A stretch of DNA of 25,221 nt, taken from IMG/VR virus record IMGVR_UViG_3300025127_000250, positions 1-25,221 of that record. One strand, given 5' to 3'. The DNA comes from a virus. The notes under the pieces were generated by a model that was not told the DNA's origin, did no database searches, and saw only the letters and a program-made list of their open reading frames with translations. The position numbers and the translations under genes were made by a program. Of this stretch, positions 17,998 through 24,994 are shown piece by piece. Positions within the stretch are counted from its first letter, which is position 1. Each line of letters starts with the position of its first letter.

Positions 17998-19488
17998 CTA
18001 GGTCACCGTATTGTAATTCATTTGTGAATATAATGTAAGAAAATTACTAGGATTTGAAGAAGCAATAGATGGTGCTTCAGTTTGATTTGAGTCTGCTCCT
18101 GGTGCTTTTCCACCATCTTGTTGTGCAGAAGATTTTTTATAAACTATTTCTGGTTTAGAATCTGCAACTGGGTCTAAATTTGTTTGAGAAGTAACTTTAG
18201 TTATTTTAGTTTCAGATTTTGATGGTGATTGTACGCTTGAATCACTAACTTGAGATACAGGTTCTGGTGATGAACTACCCCCACCACCACTTATTTTTGC
18301 CTCATACTTTGCTCTAATATTTTCTTTTGTTTCTTCCCATTTTACCCTTGCATCTGCCCAATGTTGTTTTCTTTCAACACCACTCTTTGGAGATGTTTCT
18401 CTAACTTGTTTCCACCACTTATCATGTGTTTCATTTATTTCTTTATTCATCGCATCTCGAATACCATCTAATCTATCTCTTTCTTTTTTAAATTCTATGT
18501 ACGCTGCTTTTTGTTCTTCAGTTCCATGTTCCATCACGTCAACATTTTTACCATCTATTTCAATTTTTCCACCAGAGGTAACACCCATATTTTTTAAATT
18601 TTTCAATCTTTCATTATTTTTTTTATGTGCATCTCTAAATTCTTTACCTCCTGCCATTGCTGTTCTTATCGCATTACCACCCATAACAGCAGCACCAATA
18701 CCAGCTATTACAGCTAATGTAATTAATCCTGGTGGTGATAATAAAAATCCTATGATCGCAGTTCCAACAGTTGCAAGCATACTGGCAATCGGAGTAATTA
18801 ATGCAGGTATGGCACCAAGTCCACCACTCAATGCTAACATGATACCTCCAGCTATGCCAAGTGTTGAAACGATTGATATCGCAAAACCAGCAAATGCCTT
18901 ATAATCTCCATCCATAAATGCTTTTATTGCTTTCAAACCTTTATCAAATAGAAATCCAGCAAAGATGAGCATAAAAGCATCTTTTAATTTCTGTAAGATG
19001 CCCCCCATTGCTTTACCAGCAGATTTCATTGGAGATAATAACTTATTTTTTAAAGAATCTGGAGTTTTTTCTAATAAATTTTCCTCTTCACTTGCTTTAT
19101 CTTTTTCGTCTGCTATTTTAGCACTTCTTTTTTGTTTATCCTCTTGTTCTTGTTTCTTCTTTTTCTCTTCAAGTAAGGAGTCTGATATTTTCTTTACGGT
19201 GTCTTGAAGAGCAGATAATGCTTTTTGTATATTTTCAACAGTAGAAGATAAATTAGAATCACCACCAGTTTTTACTAGTGCTCCTCCACTCTCAGGGATC
19301 ATTGAAGATTGTGGTTGAATTCTAGTGGCATCATTTTTTCTATTACCAAAAACTCTATCACTACTTACACGAGTTCTCTTGAAGTAAGCGATTCTCTCTG
19401 CATTAGTTTTGAAATATTTTCCAGTACTAGGATCCACTCCAGTGATTGCTGGACTTAGTGTTGGTTTTAGAGAGATGTTAGATTCCAC
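17998..19488 (-). CDS. Tape-measure-like protein with hydrophobic core (gp29-like candidate)
   Basis: A 496-residue protein starting with GTG (19488-19486); no upstream ATG was seen that fits better. It overlaps the preceding small gene by 11 bases. Residues about 75-135 are probably coiled coil with a long Lys/Glu stretch. Residues about 160-277 are strongly hydrophobic (GGILQKLKDAFMLIFAGFLF, FAISIVSTLGIAGGIMLALS, several Gly/Ala-rich helices), as in tape-measure proteins that can insert in the host membrane. Residues about 277-385 are charged helices, then a Ser/Pro-rich tail. Position right after the gp26/gp51-like pair matches tape-measure genes in long-tailed phages. At under 500 residues it would be short for a lone tape measure, so it may act with the downstream gene. 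Confidence 0.55.
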   Translation of the reverse strand: MESNISLKPTLSPAITGVDPSTGKYFKTNAERIAYFKRTRVSSDRVFGNRKNDATRIQPQSSMIPESGGALVKTGGDSNLSSTVENIQKALSALQDTVKKISDSLLEEKKKKQEQEDKQKRSAKIADEKDKASEEENLLEKTPDSLKNKLLSPMKSAGKAMGGILQKLKDAFMLIFAGFLFDKGLKAIKAFMDGDYKAFAGFAISIVSTLGIAGGIMLALSGGLGAIPALITPIASMLATVGTAIIGFLLSPPGLITLAVIAGIGAAVMGGNAIRTAMAGGKEFRDAHKKNNERLKNLKNMGVTSGGKIEIDGKNVDVMEHGTEEQKAAYIEFKKERDRLDGIRDAMNKEINETHDKWWKQVRETSPKSGVERKQHWADARVKWEETKENIRAKYEAKISGGGGSSSPEPVSQVSDSSVQSPSKSETKITKVTSQTNLDPVADSKPEIVYKKSSAQQDGGKAPGADSNQTEAPSIASSNPSNFLTLYSQMNYNTVT

Positions 19489-19657
19489 TTTGTTGTTGCT
19501 GTTTTAAATTTTCCTCTTCAATATATTGTTCTAGAAGAGCAACATATACATCCTTTTCCCAAGGAATCATATTTTCAATTTCAGTTAATGAGTATTTATG
19601 ATGTTGCATCAAGGCAAAATTTATCTTGAAGTATGACGCTAAATCAATATGCGCCAT
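19478..19657 (-). CDS. Small gp51-position ORF; predicted C-terminal part of a gp26 frameshift fusion
   Basis: A 59-residue reading frame: MAHIDLASYFKINFALMQHH followed by SLTEIENMIPWEKDVYVALL, then an acidic EEEN and Gln-rich end. The P-W-E-(R/K)-D-x-Y-x-x-x-L pattern resembles the downstream parts of tail-assembly chaperones and small gp51-position proteins. It lies two bases after the gp26 stop and is open in the -1 frame back through the slippery site. Its ATG sits within the 5' arm of a predicted 9-bp stem, so separate initiation may be poor. It is probably made mainly as a gp26 fusion. It overlaps the GTG start of the tape-measure-like gene. Confidence 0.7.
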   Translation of the reverse strand: MAHIDLASYFKINFALMQHHKYSLTEIENMIPWEKDVYVALLEQYIEEENLKQQQQSGI

Positions 19658-19687
19658 ACCTACTCGAAAAAACTTGACAGACCCTCC
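19631..19687 (-). promoter_or_regulatory. Predicted -1 programmed ribosomal frameshift signal
   Basis: Reading 5'-3' on the minus strand, a Shine-Dalgarno-like GGAGGG lies at 19687-19682. After 9 bases comes the slippery heptamer T TTT TTC (19672-19666), in the gp26 frame as X XXY YYZ over codons Phe237-Phe238. After a 6-base spacer comes a hairpin: arm 19659-19651 (GTATGGCGC), 11-base loop, arm 19639-19631 (GCGTCATAC), nine pairs with one G-U. The order and spacing match the dnaX-type bacterial -1 site. The gp26 stop TAG (19662-19660) lies in the spacer. Confidence 0.75.
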
Positions 19688-20379
19688 AATACTACTTCGG
19701 ATTCAACCTTTGTTTCTGGATTTTTAATCTTAAGTTTATGAGATAATTTAGGCATTGTTTCAAAGAAAGTTTCAATTTCTTTAAATTGTTTTGAACTTAA
19801 CTGTTCAATAAAATCATTAAGTTCTTTCTTTGTACAATCAGATGCATTCCAAGATTCTTCTTCATTAAATACTTGATCGATACATGAAACAATCATGTCA
19901 AATGATTGAGAAACGTTAATACCTTCATCAACATTGAAATTATTTGAAATAAATTCAGATAAGGATGGATATTTCATTCTTAATGTTAGATTTTCATCTA
20001 ACTTAATATCTTTTGTATGTTTTGGATTTTTATGAACTTTAATTTCATCAAGAGCAATGGTAACTGGAACCTGAGTCTTGTCATCGTCAGGACAGGTGAT
20101 TATAACATCAACATTCTCTCCAACGGATTTTCCACGAATATTTAAGAACAGATATTCTATATCAAATGTTGATAATTTTTCAACTTTAGTTCCCCTAGTT
20201 AGAATGCAATTTCCAATCACAGTTTTAATTGCATTGGTGATTTGCTTTTGATCTTCTGATTCCATTGCAATAATCAGAAGTTTTTCTTCTTTTACTAAAA
20301 ATGGTCGATACTTAATTTTTCGATCACTCGATGGTAATACCATCTCATAAGTTGGGGTTACAATTTTTGGTAATGGCAT
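19660..20379 (-). CDS. 26: gp26-like baseplate hub / tail assembly protein
   Basis: A 239-residue protein whose start, MPLPKIVTPTYEMVLPSSDR followed by IKYRPFLVKEEKLLIIAME, matches the T4 gp26 family (Pfam T4 baseplate family by recall). gp26 is needed for hub formation. The C-terminal half is acidic and helical. The ATG at 20379 follows a late-promoter box by 25 bases and has no clear Shine-Dalgarno. The gene ends ...SSFFE-stop within a slippery site; -1 slippage at F237-F238 would extend it with R-V-G and the 59-residue downstream frame to 300 residues. That organisation is the one known from lambda G/GT chaperones upstream of the tape measure. Confidence 0.8.
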   Translation of the reverse strand: MPLPKIVTPTYEMVLPSSDRKIKYRPFLVKEEKLLIIAMESEDQKQITNAIKTVIGNCILTRGTKVEKLSTFDIEYLFLNIRGKSVGENVDVIITCPDDDKTQVPVTIALDEIKVHKNPKHTKDIKLDENLTLRMKYPSLSEFISNNFNVDEGINVSQSFDMIVSCIDQVFNEEESWNASDCTKKELNDFIEQLSSKQFKEIETFFETMPKLSHKLKIKNPETKVESEVVLEGLSSFFE

Positions 20380-20404
20380 AATGTTTACAGCACTTCATTA
20401 TTTT

Positions 20405-20412
20405 TATTTATA
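20405..20412 (-). promoter_or_regulatory. T4-type late promoter box upstream of gp26
   Basis: TATAAATA on the minus strand, an exact match to the T4 late promoter -10 element recognised by gp55-programmed polymerase. It lies in the 39-base gap between the tail-tube-family gene and gp26, 25 bases before the ATG. It would start transcripts about 12 bases before the gp26 start codon and drive the long late operon. Confidence 0.7.
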
Positions 20413-20418
20413 GTGGTT

Positions 20419-21084
20419 TTAGAAGAGTCTAAAATTCTCGTTATCACCTCTTTGTACATTCAAACTATTGTCTTTTCCTGAAATATATCTCTCATAGTTA
20501 AATGTGCAACTTACCTGTAAAGTATCTGAACTTCCATACTGTACAGGTGTTGAAGATAAACTAATTGGAAACATTCCTATAAATGTATATTCAAGTTCCT
20601 GATCATAATCACGTTCAAATTTTACAATTTTAACTCTATCACATTTATATCCACTAGCACCTCTTGGATACCTCATACGATAAAAGTATGCAGGGGATGA
20701 TTTTGAGAAGAATGAATTTTTACTTATTTCTGAACCACTTGAGATATATTCAATCCAGTGTTCTAAAAATTTAATCATTTTATAATCTGAATCAACATAA
20801 AAAGACAACACCAACTCTGTAAAAATTCTTGTATGTGCAAATTTTTCCTGAACTCCAGTAAAATTACCAAATATATCACTTGTTCCCAAAGTACTGCCTG
20901 GCAGTGATGCAGAGTTACAAAGTAATCCAGCATTTTCTATTATAAATCTTCGATCAACACCTTTTCTTGCAAGATAATTAAATAAATTTCTTGACAAACC
21001 ATCAAAAAATACTTGATAGTGCGAAGTTTGTGCTGTTTTTGCAAGTTTGTTTCTAAACTCACCTATTTTCTTAGGACGAACCAT
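20419..21084 (-). CDS. 54: Tail-tube-family protein, probable gp54-like tube initiator
   Basis: A 221-residue protein with a tail-tube fold pattern of the T4 gp19/gp54 family: N-terminal charged helix, NAGLLCNSASLPGSTLGTSD (the 'aaLPG' strand typical of tube proteins), ELVLSFYVDSDYKMIKFLEHW and IEYIS, and a final strand VSCTFNYERY. gp54 polymerises on the baseplate to start the tube and is a paralogue of gp19. The window also carries gp48, its partner in T4, which favours gp54 over gp19, though T4 gp54 is longer. The ATG at 21084 is preceded by TATTTAG with no Shine-Dalgarno. Start of the minus-strand operon in this window. Confidence 0.6.
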   Translation of the reverse strand: MVRPKKIGEFRNKLAKTAQTSHYQVFFDGLSRNLFNYLARKGVDRRFIIENAGLLCNSASLPGSTLGTSDIFGNFTGVQEKFAHTRIFTELVLSFYVDSDYKMIKFLEHWIEYISSGSEISKNSFFSKSSPAYFYRMRYPRGASGYKCDRVKIVKFERDYDQELEYTFIGMFPISLSSTPVQYGSSDTLQVSCTFNYERYISGKDNSLNVQRGDNENFRLF

Positions 21085-21121
21085 CTAAATACTCTATATC
21101 TCTATATAATAAACTATTTAG
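21085..21121. promoter_or_regulatory. Divergent intergenic region with mirrored start-site motif
   Basis: A 37-base gap between divergent genes. It begins with CTAAATA (21085-21091) and ends with TATTTAG (21115-21121), an inverted repeat, so each ATG is preceded by the same TATTTAG. Neither gene has a Shine-Dalgarno. AT-rich elements (CTATATAATAAA) could be late-promoter variants in either direction, but no exact TATAAATA is present. Presumed bidirectional late promoter region, by inference. Confidence 0.5.
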
Positions 21122-21562
21122 ATGTCTTATAAGGGAAAATACTATCCATCCTTTCCTAAGAAGTACAAAGGTGATCCGACAAATATAATTTATAGATCAC
21201 TTTGGGAAAGAAAATTCATGGTCTGGTGTGATAAAAATGAAAACATATTGAAGTGGGCAAGTGAAGAAATCGCAATTCCATATCGATCTCCAATAGATGG
21301 TAGACTACACAGATATTTTCCAGATTTTTATGTTAAAGTCAGAGAAAACAGTGGAAAAATTGTTGAAAAATTGATTGAAGTTAAACCTTTAAAACAAACC
21401 ACACCACCTACAAAACCAAAAAGAAAAACAAAAGGATATATCTATGAGGTTCGTGAATATGCAAAAAATATGGCAAAATGGGAGGCAGGAACTGAATTTT
21501 GTAAAGATAGATCATGGAAATTTCAAGTATTAACAGAAAAAGAACTAGGAATTAAGAAATGA
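21122..21562 (+). CDS. 4: gp4-like head completion protein, PD-(D/E)xK nuclease fold
   Basis: A 146-residue protein like T4 gp4 (also called gp50), which acts at the portal in finishing DNA-filled heads. Motifs: YRSLWERKFMVWCD with Glu29, then PDFYVKV with Asp68, and IEVKP with Glu86 and Lys88. This E...PD...ExK set is a PD-(D/E)xK / TnsA-type nuclease site, so an active endonuclease is plausible. It overlaps the next gene by four bases (ATGA). First gene of a short plus-strand late operon with gp48 and gp53. Name confidence is good; nuclease activity is inferred from motif. Confidence 0.8.
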   Translation: MSYKGKYYPSFPKKYKGDPTNIIYRSLWERKFMVWCDKNENILKWASEEIAIPYRSPIDGRLHRYFPDFYVKVRENSGKIVEKLIEVKPLKQTTPPTKPKRKTKGYIYEVREYAKNMAKWEAGTEFCKDRSWKFQVLTEKELGIKK

Positions 21563-21939
21563 CAAACAGTTATCCAACTGATGATAAAGATAATCGAGTT
21601 AGATCTGTAGTCTATAGATTAATCGGAACAGAGGATCCTGATGATTTAATGATTGAATTGATGCAAGTATTAGGTGATACAGTGACTCCTGTTCCAGATG
21701 TTGGTAAGTACTATATTTTTGTATATAATCCAAAAACATCAGGTATTCAATATGACCAAAATCCTTTAGTTGCAGTCACAGATGTATTCAGATGGGGTTT
21801 TCGTGGTATTAATTTTCACTGGAATGGATACCGACAATATACATGGAATGAAGTTGCTGGACAACTCTATGAAGTGAGGTCAGATGAGTTGGCTGATGTA
21901 AGAGAATTACCTTTTGCAAAAATCCTGCTAAATAGTTAA
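21559..21939 (+). CDS. Conserved-looking phage protein, function unknown
   Basis: A 126-residue acidic protein starting MTNSYPTDDKDNRVRSVVYR, with KYYIFVYNPKTSGIQYDQNP and DVFRWGFRGINFHWNGYRQY. The 'Y.F.Y.PK......YD..P' pattern is one I associate with small phage structural or assembly proteins found beside T4-like gp4 and gp48, but I cannot assign a function. No signal peptide, membrane segment or catalytic motif is visible. It starts within the gp4 stop (ATGA overlap) and precedes gp48 by 15 bases, which suggests coordinated late expression with head-completion and tube genes. Confidence 0.7.
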   Translation: MTNSYPTDDKDNRVRSVVYRLIGTEDPDDLMIELMQVLGDTVTPVPDVGKYYIFVYNPKTSGIQYDQNPLVAVTDVFRWGFRGINFHWNGYRQYTWNEVAGQLYEVRSDELADVRELPFAKILLNS

Positions 21940-21954
21940 AAAATAGGGTCGATA

Positions 21955-23016
21955 ATGGGATTCGCAGGACAATTATTTGATAAACCAGGAGAGGGTAAAT
22001 TTACGCAAGGGAATATACGTAGAATCCAAAAAGGTGAAAGAGGTATCATTACAAATGATAACAATAAAGACGATAATAAACAAATTGTAGTAAATAAAAA
22101 TTCAAAAAAAAGAGCTCCAGTTTTTAACTATAGATACCCAAATTCACAATTAGAAAGAGATAGTGATTTTTTAGAAATTAAAGTTGTAGAATATAAACCA
22201 CCTGGTTTAAAAAGAGATCAGAATCAAAAATTTAAATTAAGCACATCAACAGAAGCTGTTCAAAAAAATATAGAAAATCCATTGGGTTATATATTTTTAC
22301 CAATGCCTGAGAACATTCAAGATAGTAATGATGTTACTTGGGGTGAGGATAGTATTAATGGATTAGCTGCCAGAGGTATGGATATTGCAACAAAAGCAAT
22401 CAAGTCAGGGAATCCTGTTTCTGCAGTAGGAGAACTTATAACGGGAACTGGAGGAGCATTAGGTGATTTTGCAGGTGATAAAAGTGCTCAAGGATTGGCA
22501 CAAAGTTTCTTCGCATCAAAAGCAGTTAATATTTTAGGTGGAAATACAAGTCTTGATGGGATATTGGCAAGAACTCAAGGTCAAATCTTAAATCCAAACA
22601 TGGAACTTTTATTTAAAGGAGTTAAACTTAGAGGATTTAGTTTTGATTTTGACCTTGCACCCAGAGATGACAGAGAGGGACAAACAATTAAAAATATAAT
22701 TCGAACATTTAAGGTAAATATGAATGCAAGAAATTCATCATCAGGAGACGAAAATACATCAGGATTATTCATCAAGTCACCAAACATATTTCAACTAACA
22801 TACAAAACTGGAAACAAAAATCATAATTTTTTACATAAATTTAAACCAATGGCACTCACCAATATGGGTGTTAATTACACTGGTGCAGGAACATATGCCA
22901 CATATGATGATACAACACCAGTGCACATGAAGTTGACATTAACATTCCAAGAGTTGAATCCTGTTTATGCAGAAGATTATGAGGCAGATCAAGGATTAGA
23001 AGGAGTTGGATTCTAA
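21955..23016 (+). CDS. 48: gp48-like baseplate tail-tube cap
   Basis: A 353-residue protein close in length to T4 gp48 (364). Typical segments: GYIFLPMPENIQDSNDVTWG, LLFKGVKLRGFSFDFDLAPR, DREGQTIKNIIRTFKVNMNA, the mid-late SPNIFQLTYKTG, and the C-terminal NYTGAGTYATYDD with LTLTFQELNPVYAEDYE. gp48 sits on the baseplate hub and, with gp54, initiates the tube. The N-terminal ~90 residues are Lys/Asn-rich and look disordered. It is preceded by AGGG six bases before its ATG, and its stop overlaps the gp53 ATG by one base. Identification is confident from the C-terminal half. Confidence 0.88.
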   Translation: MGFAGQLFDKPGEGKFTQGNIRRIQKGERGIITNDNNKDDNKQIVVNKNSKKRAPVFNYRYPNSQLERDSDFLEIKVVEYKPPGLKRDQNQKFKLSTSTEAVQKNIENPLGYIFLPMPENIQDSNDVTWGEDSINGLAARGMDIATKAIKSGNPVSAVGELITGTGGALGDFAGDKSAQGLAQSFFASKAVNILGGNTSLDGILARTQGQILNPNMELLFKGVKLRGFSFDFDLAPRDDREGQTIKNIIRTFKVNMNARNSSSGDENTSGLFIKSPNIFQLTYKTGNKNHNFLHKFKPMALTNMGVNYTGAGTYATYDDTTPVHMKLTLTFQELNPVYAEDYEADQGLEGVGF

Positions 23017-23711
23017 TGGGATATTTTAGAGAACTACCAAATATTGAATATCAGTCACCATTTCCAACTAGAATATCAAATTCAAGTTATGTGACTGCAA
23101 AGAATCTTTTTAGGAGAATGAAGATTCGTGATGATCTACAAAATGTTTTTACAATTTTTAATAAGTATCAAATTGAAGATGGACTTAGACCAGATAATGT
23201 TGCAGAGGAAGTTTATGGAAAATCTAATTTAGATTGGGTTGTCATTTTATCATCTGGTATTACAAATATTCGAGATCAATGGCCACTATCCAGTAGGGAT
23301 TTATATAAATTTGTTGAAAATAAGTATGGTTTGAAAGAAATAAACGAAATTCATCACTATGAAACAAAAGAGATAAAAGATAGAGAAGGTAAGTTAATTC
23401 TTCCTTCTGGATTGGTGGTAGATGCTGATTTTTCTATCTCATATAGGGAAGTTGTTGGTTATGATAGTGTAAATAATGTCACTGACATATCCACCAATCC
23501 AATAATACCTAGTTCATCAGACATAATAACTGGGATTTCTAATTATGAATACGAAACTAGAATAAATGATGAGAAGTCATCAATATACATTTTAAAAAGA
23601 TCTTTCTTACAACAATTTTTAACAGACATAAGAAATGAGATGACCTATAAGAGATCATCTCAATATGTGAACGATAATTTAATTCGAACTGAAAATACCA
23701 GAGTTAAATAA
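23016..23711 (+). CDS. 53: gp53-like baseplate wedge protein
   Basis: A 231-residue protein of the T4 gp53 family: MGYFRELPNIEYQSPFPTRI, NLFRRMKIRDDL, EDGLRPDNVAEEVYGKSNLD and WVVILSSGITNIRDQWPLSS. gp53 joins neighbouring wedges around the hub. The 'RPDxVAeexYG...WvviL' block is diagnostic. The C-terminal half is more variable. ATG overlaps the gp48 stop by one base. It ends at base 23711, directly abutting the convergent gp32 stop, with no room for a terminator. Confidence 0.88.
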   Translation: MGYFRELPNIEYQSPFPTRISNSSYVTAKNLFRRMKIRDDLQNVFTIFNKYQIEDGLRPDNVAEEVYGKSNLDWVVILSSGITNIRDQWPLSSRDLYKFVENKYGLKEINEIHHYETKEIKDREGKLILPSGLVVDADFSISYREVVGYDSVNNVTDISTNPIIPSSSDIITGISNYEYETRINDEKSSIYILKRSFLQQFLTDIRNEMTYKRSSQYVNDNLIRTENTRVK

Positions 23712-24602
23712 TTACTCTGCTAGTTTAGCAAAATAAGATAGTGCGTCATCTTCGTCTTCATTAACACTTGATGGTGTTGTAGAAACGGCAGCATTGACTA
23801 ATTCTTCTGCTTCACCACGATCATCATCCTCTTCAAAACTCTCTGCATCTCGACGAATAGTAGCACTATTGCCAAGAACATAACCAAGACGTTTTTTCAA
23901 TTCATCATAAGTTTTGAATTGTTCTGGTGCAACAAACTCAGATAATGATGATTCTTTCTTCCAGATTCCTTCAAGTGCGTCATCATCATCAAGCAAAGGA
24001 GTAACTGGAGTGAATTCAGAACTATCATAGTTTCTGTATCCTGCTACATTCTTTGCCTTCAATTTGAAGTTAGCACCTTGCCAGAAATCGAATGGATCGA
24101 TTGCTTCCTCATCTTCAAACTCAGGTTGCATTGCTGCAGTGAGTTTATCAAATATTTTTTTACCATACTTGAATAAGAATACTTTACCCTCATTCTCAGG
24201 ATTTGCTGGATCTTTTACAACGTAAATATTACTGATGTAAGTTAACTTACGTTTCTGCTTTCTTGCAGCGTCTTTACCTGCATCTGTTCCATTGTTCCAT
24301 AACTGAGTATTGTACTCAGAAACAGGGTCTTTCTGACCTAGTGTGGTCAAAGAGTTTTCAATGTACCAACCGCCAGGACCTTGAAAGGCATGACTGTAGA
24401 GTTTTATAAATGGAAGATCTTCTCCATTTGGTGCAGGTAGAAATCGAATAACAGCATAACCGTTACCAGATTTATCACATTCTAATTTCCAAAGACGATC
24501 ATCACCTGATGCGCCATTGTTATTCATTTTTTCCACTTCTTTAACTAACTTTGCAGTTAAAGAACCTAGTTTTGATTGCTTTTTAAGATTAGCAAAAGAC
24601 AT
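23712..24602 (-). CDS. 32: gp32-like single-stranded DNA-binding protein
   Basis: A 296-residue protein matching T4 gp32 (301). N-terminal KKQSKLGSL resembles the cooperativity (LAST-like) segment. The DNA-binding core has GYAVIRFLPAPNGEDLPFIK, GGWYIENSLTTLG, YISNIYVVKDPANPENEGKV and FLFKYGKKIFDKL, plus WQGANFKLKAKNVAGYRNYD. The acidic C-terminal tail (NEDEDDALSYFAKLAE) is the usual docking site for replication partners. Of the T4 zinc ligands (one His, three Cys) only His71 seems kept; the Cys positions read S84 and PVSEY (S95), so no zinc site is evident. A strong sigma70-like promoter lies just upstream. Ribosome site GAGG lies seven bases before the ATG. gp32 coats ssDNA in replication, repair and recombination. 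Confidence 0.92.
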   Translation of the reverse strand: MSFANLKKQSKLGSLTAKLVKEVEKMNNNGASGDDRLWKLECDKSGNGYAVIRFLPAPNGEDLPFIKLYSHAFQGPGGWYIENSLTTLGQKDPVSEYNTQLWNNGTDAGKDAARKQKRKLTYISNIYVVKDPANPENEGKVFLFKYGKKIFDKLTAAMQPEFEDEEAIDPFDFWQGANFKLKAKNVAGYRNYDSSEFTPVTPLLDDDDALEGIWKKESSLSEFVAPEQFKTYDELKKRLGYVLGNSATIRRDAESFEEDDDRGEAEELVNAAVSTTPSSVNEDEDDALSYFAKLAE

Positions 24603-24642
24603 TTAGATACCTCGGATTAATTTGGATTCGTTGGATGTTTAG

Positions 24643-24671
24643 ATTATAACAAAAAATTATACATTCGTCAA
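24643..24671 (-). promoter_or_regulatory. Near-consensus sigma70-type promoter for gp32
   Basis: On the minus strand TTGACG (24671-24666) and TATAAT (24648-24643) are separated by exactly 17 bases. The -35 box overlaps the TGA of the upstream small gene. The -10 box is 40 bases before the gp32 ATG. This would be read by the unmodified host polymerase, giving early expression of gp32 on top of read-through from gp59. Confidence 0.75.
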
Positions 24672-24994
24672 CAATTGTTTTTCATCTTTTCAATTGTATC
24701 TTCCATTGCACTGAATAATATATTCATATCAGTCCCTTCTGGGAATCCCATAATTTTGACTGATTTACGTAAATTTTTAATCATTTCAATCGCATCTGGA
24801 TCATCTGACAGTGACAATCTGGTGTACATAATCTTTTGTTTATCTAACAAAAGTTCAAGATTTTCGATATGATTCTGAAAATCTTCAGATTCCATATCTC
24901 TTATATTCAGTCCATTTTTATAAACTTCTTTTTGAAGTTCATGAATTTCTTGAATTGATTCTTGAATTATATTAGAGTCGAAAAATTTACTCAT
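24668..24994 (-). CDS. DUF1825-like small protein between gp59 and gp32
   Basis: A 108-residue acidic, mostly helical protein: MSKFFDSNIIQESIQEIHEL, then LDKQKIMYTRLSLSDDPDAI and GFPEGTDMNILFSAMEDTIE. The 'FFDS..(I/V)(V/I)Q......L' start and 'RLSLSDDP' resemble the DUF1825 family of cyanobacteria and their phages. In T4 the neighbour here is gp33, the late-transcription co-activator, but I see no typical clamp-binding C-terminus, so gp33 is not assigned. The ATG overlaps the gp59 stop region by eight bases (ATGAGTAA). Function unknown; a link to replication or late transcription is only positional. Confidence 0.6.
   Translation of the reverse strand: MSKFFDSNIIQESIQEIHELQKEVYKNGLNIRDMESEDFQNHIENLELLLDKQKIMYTRLSLSDDPDAIEMIKNLRKSVKIMGFPEGTDMNILFSAMEDTIEKMKNNC

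Noticed and set aside
18497-18904. 135-aa plus-strand frame that looks hydrophobic
   Set aside because: Complement of the Gly/Ala-rich helices of the tape-measure-like gene; no independent evidence.
21105-21110. TATAAT as a plain sigma70 promoter for gp4
   Set aside because: No fitting -35 box at 16-18 bases and only 11 bases to the ATG; more likely part of a late-type element.
24668-24994. Assignment of the 108-aa gene as gp33
   Set aside because: Position is suggestive, but the sequence lacks a visible clamp-binding C-terminus and looks closer to DUF1825.
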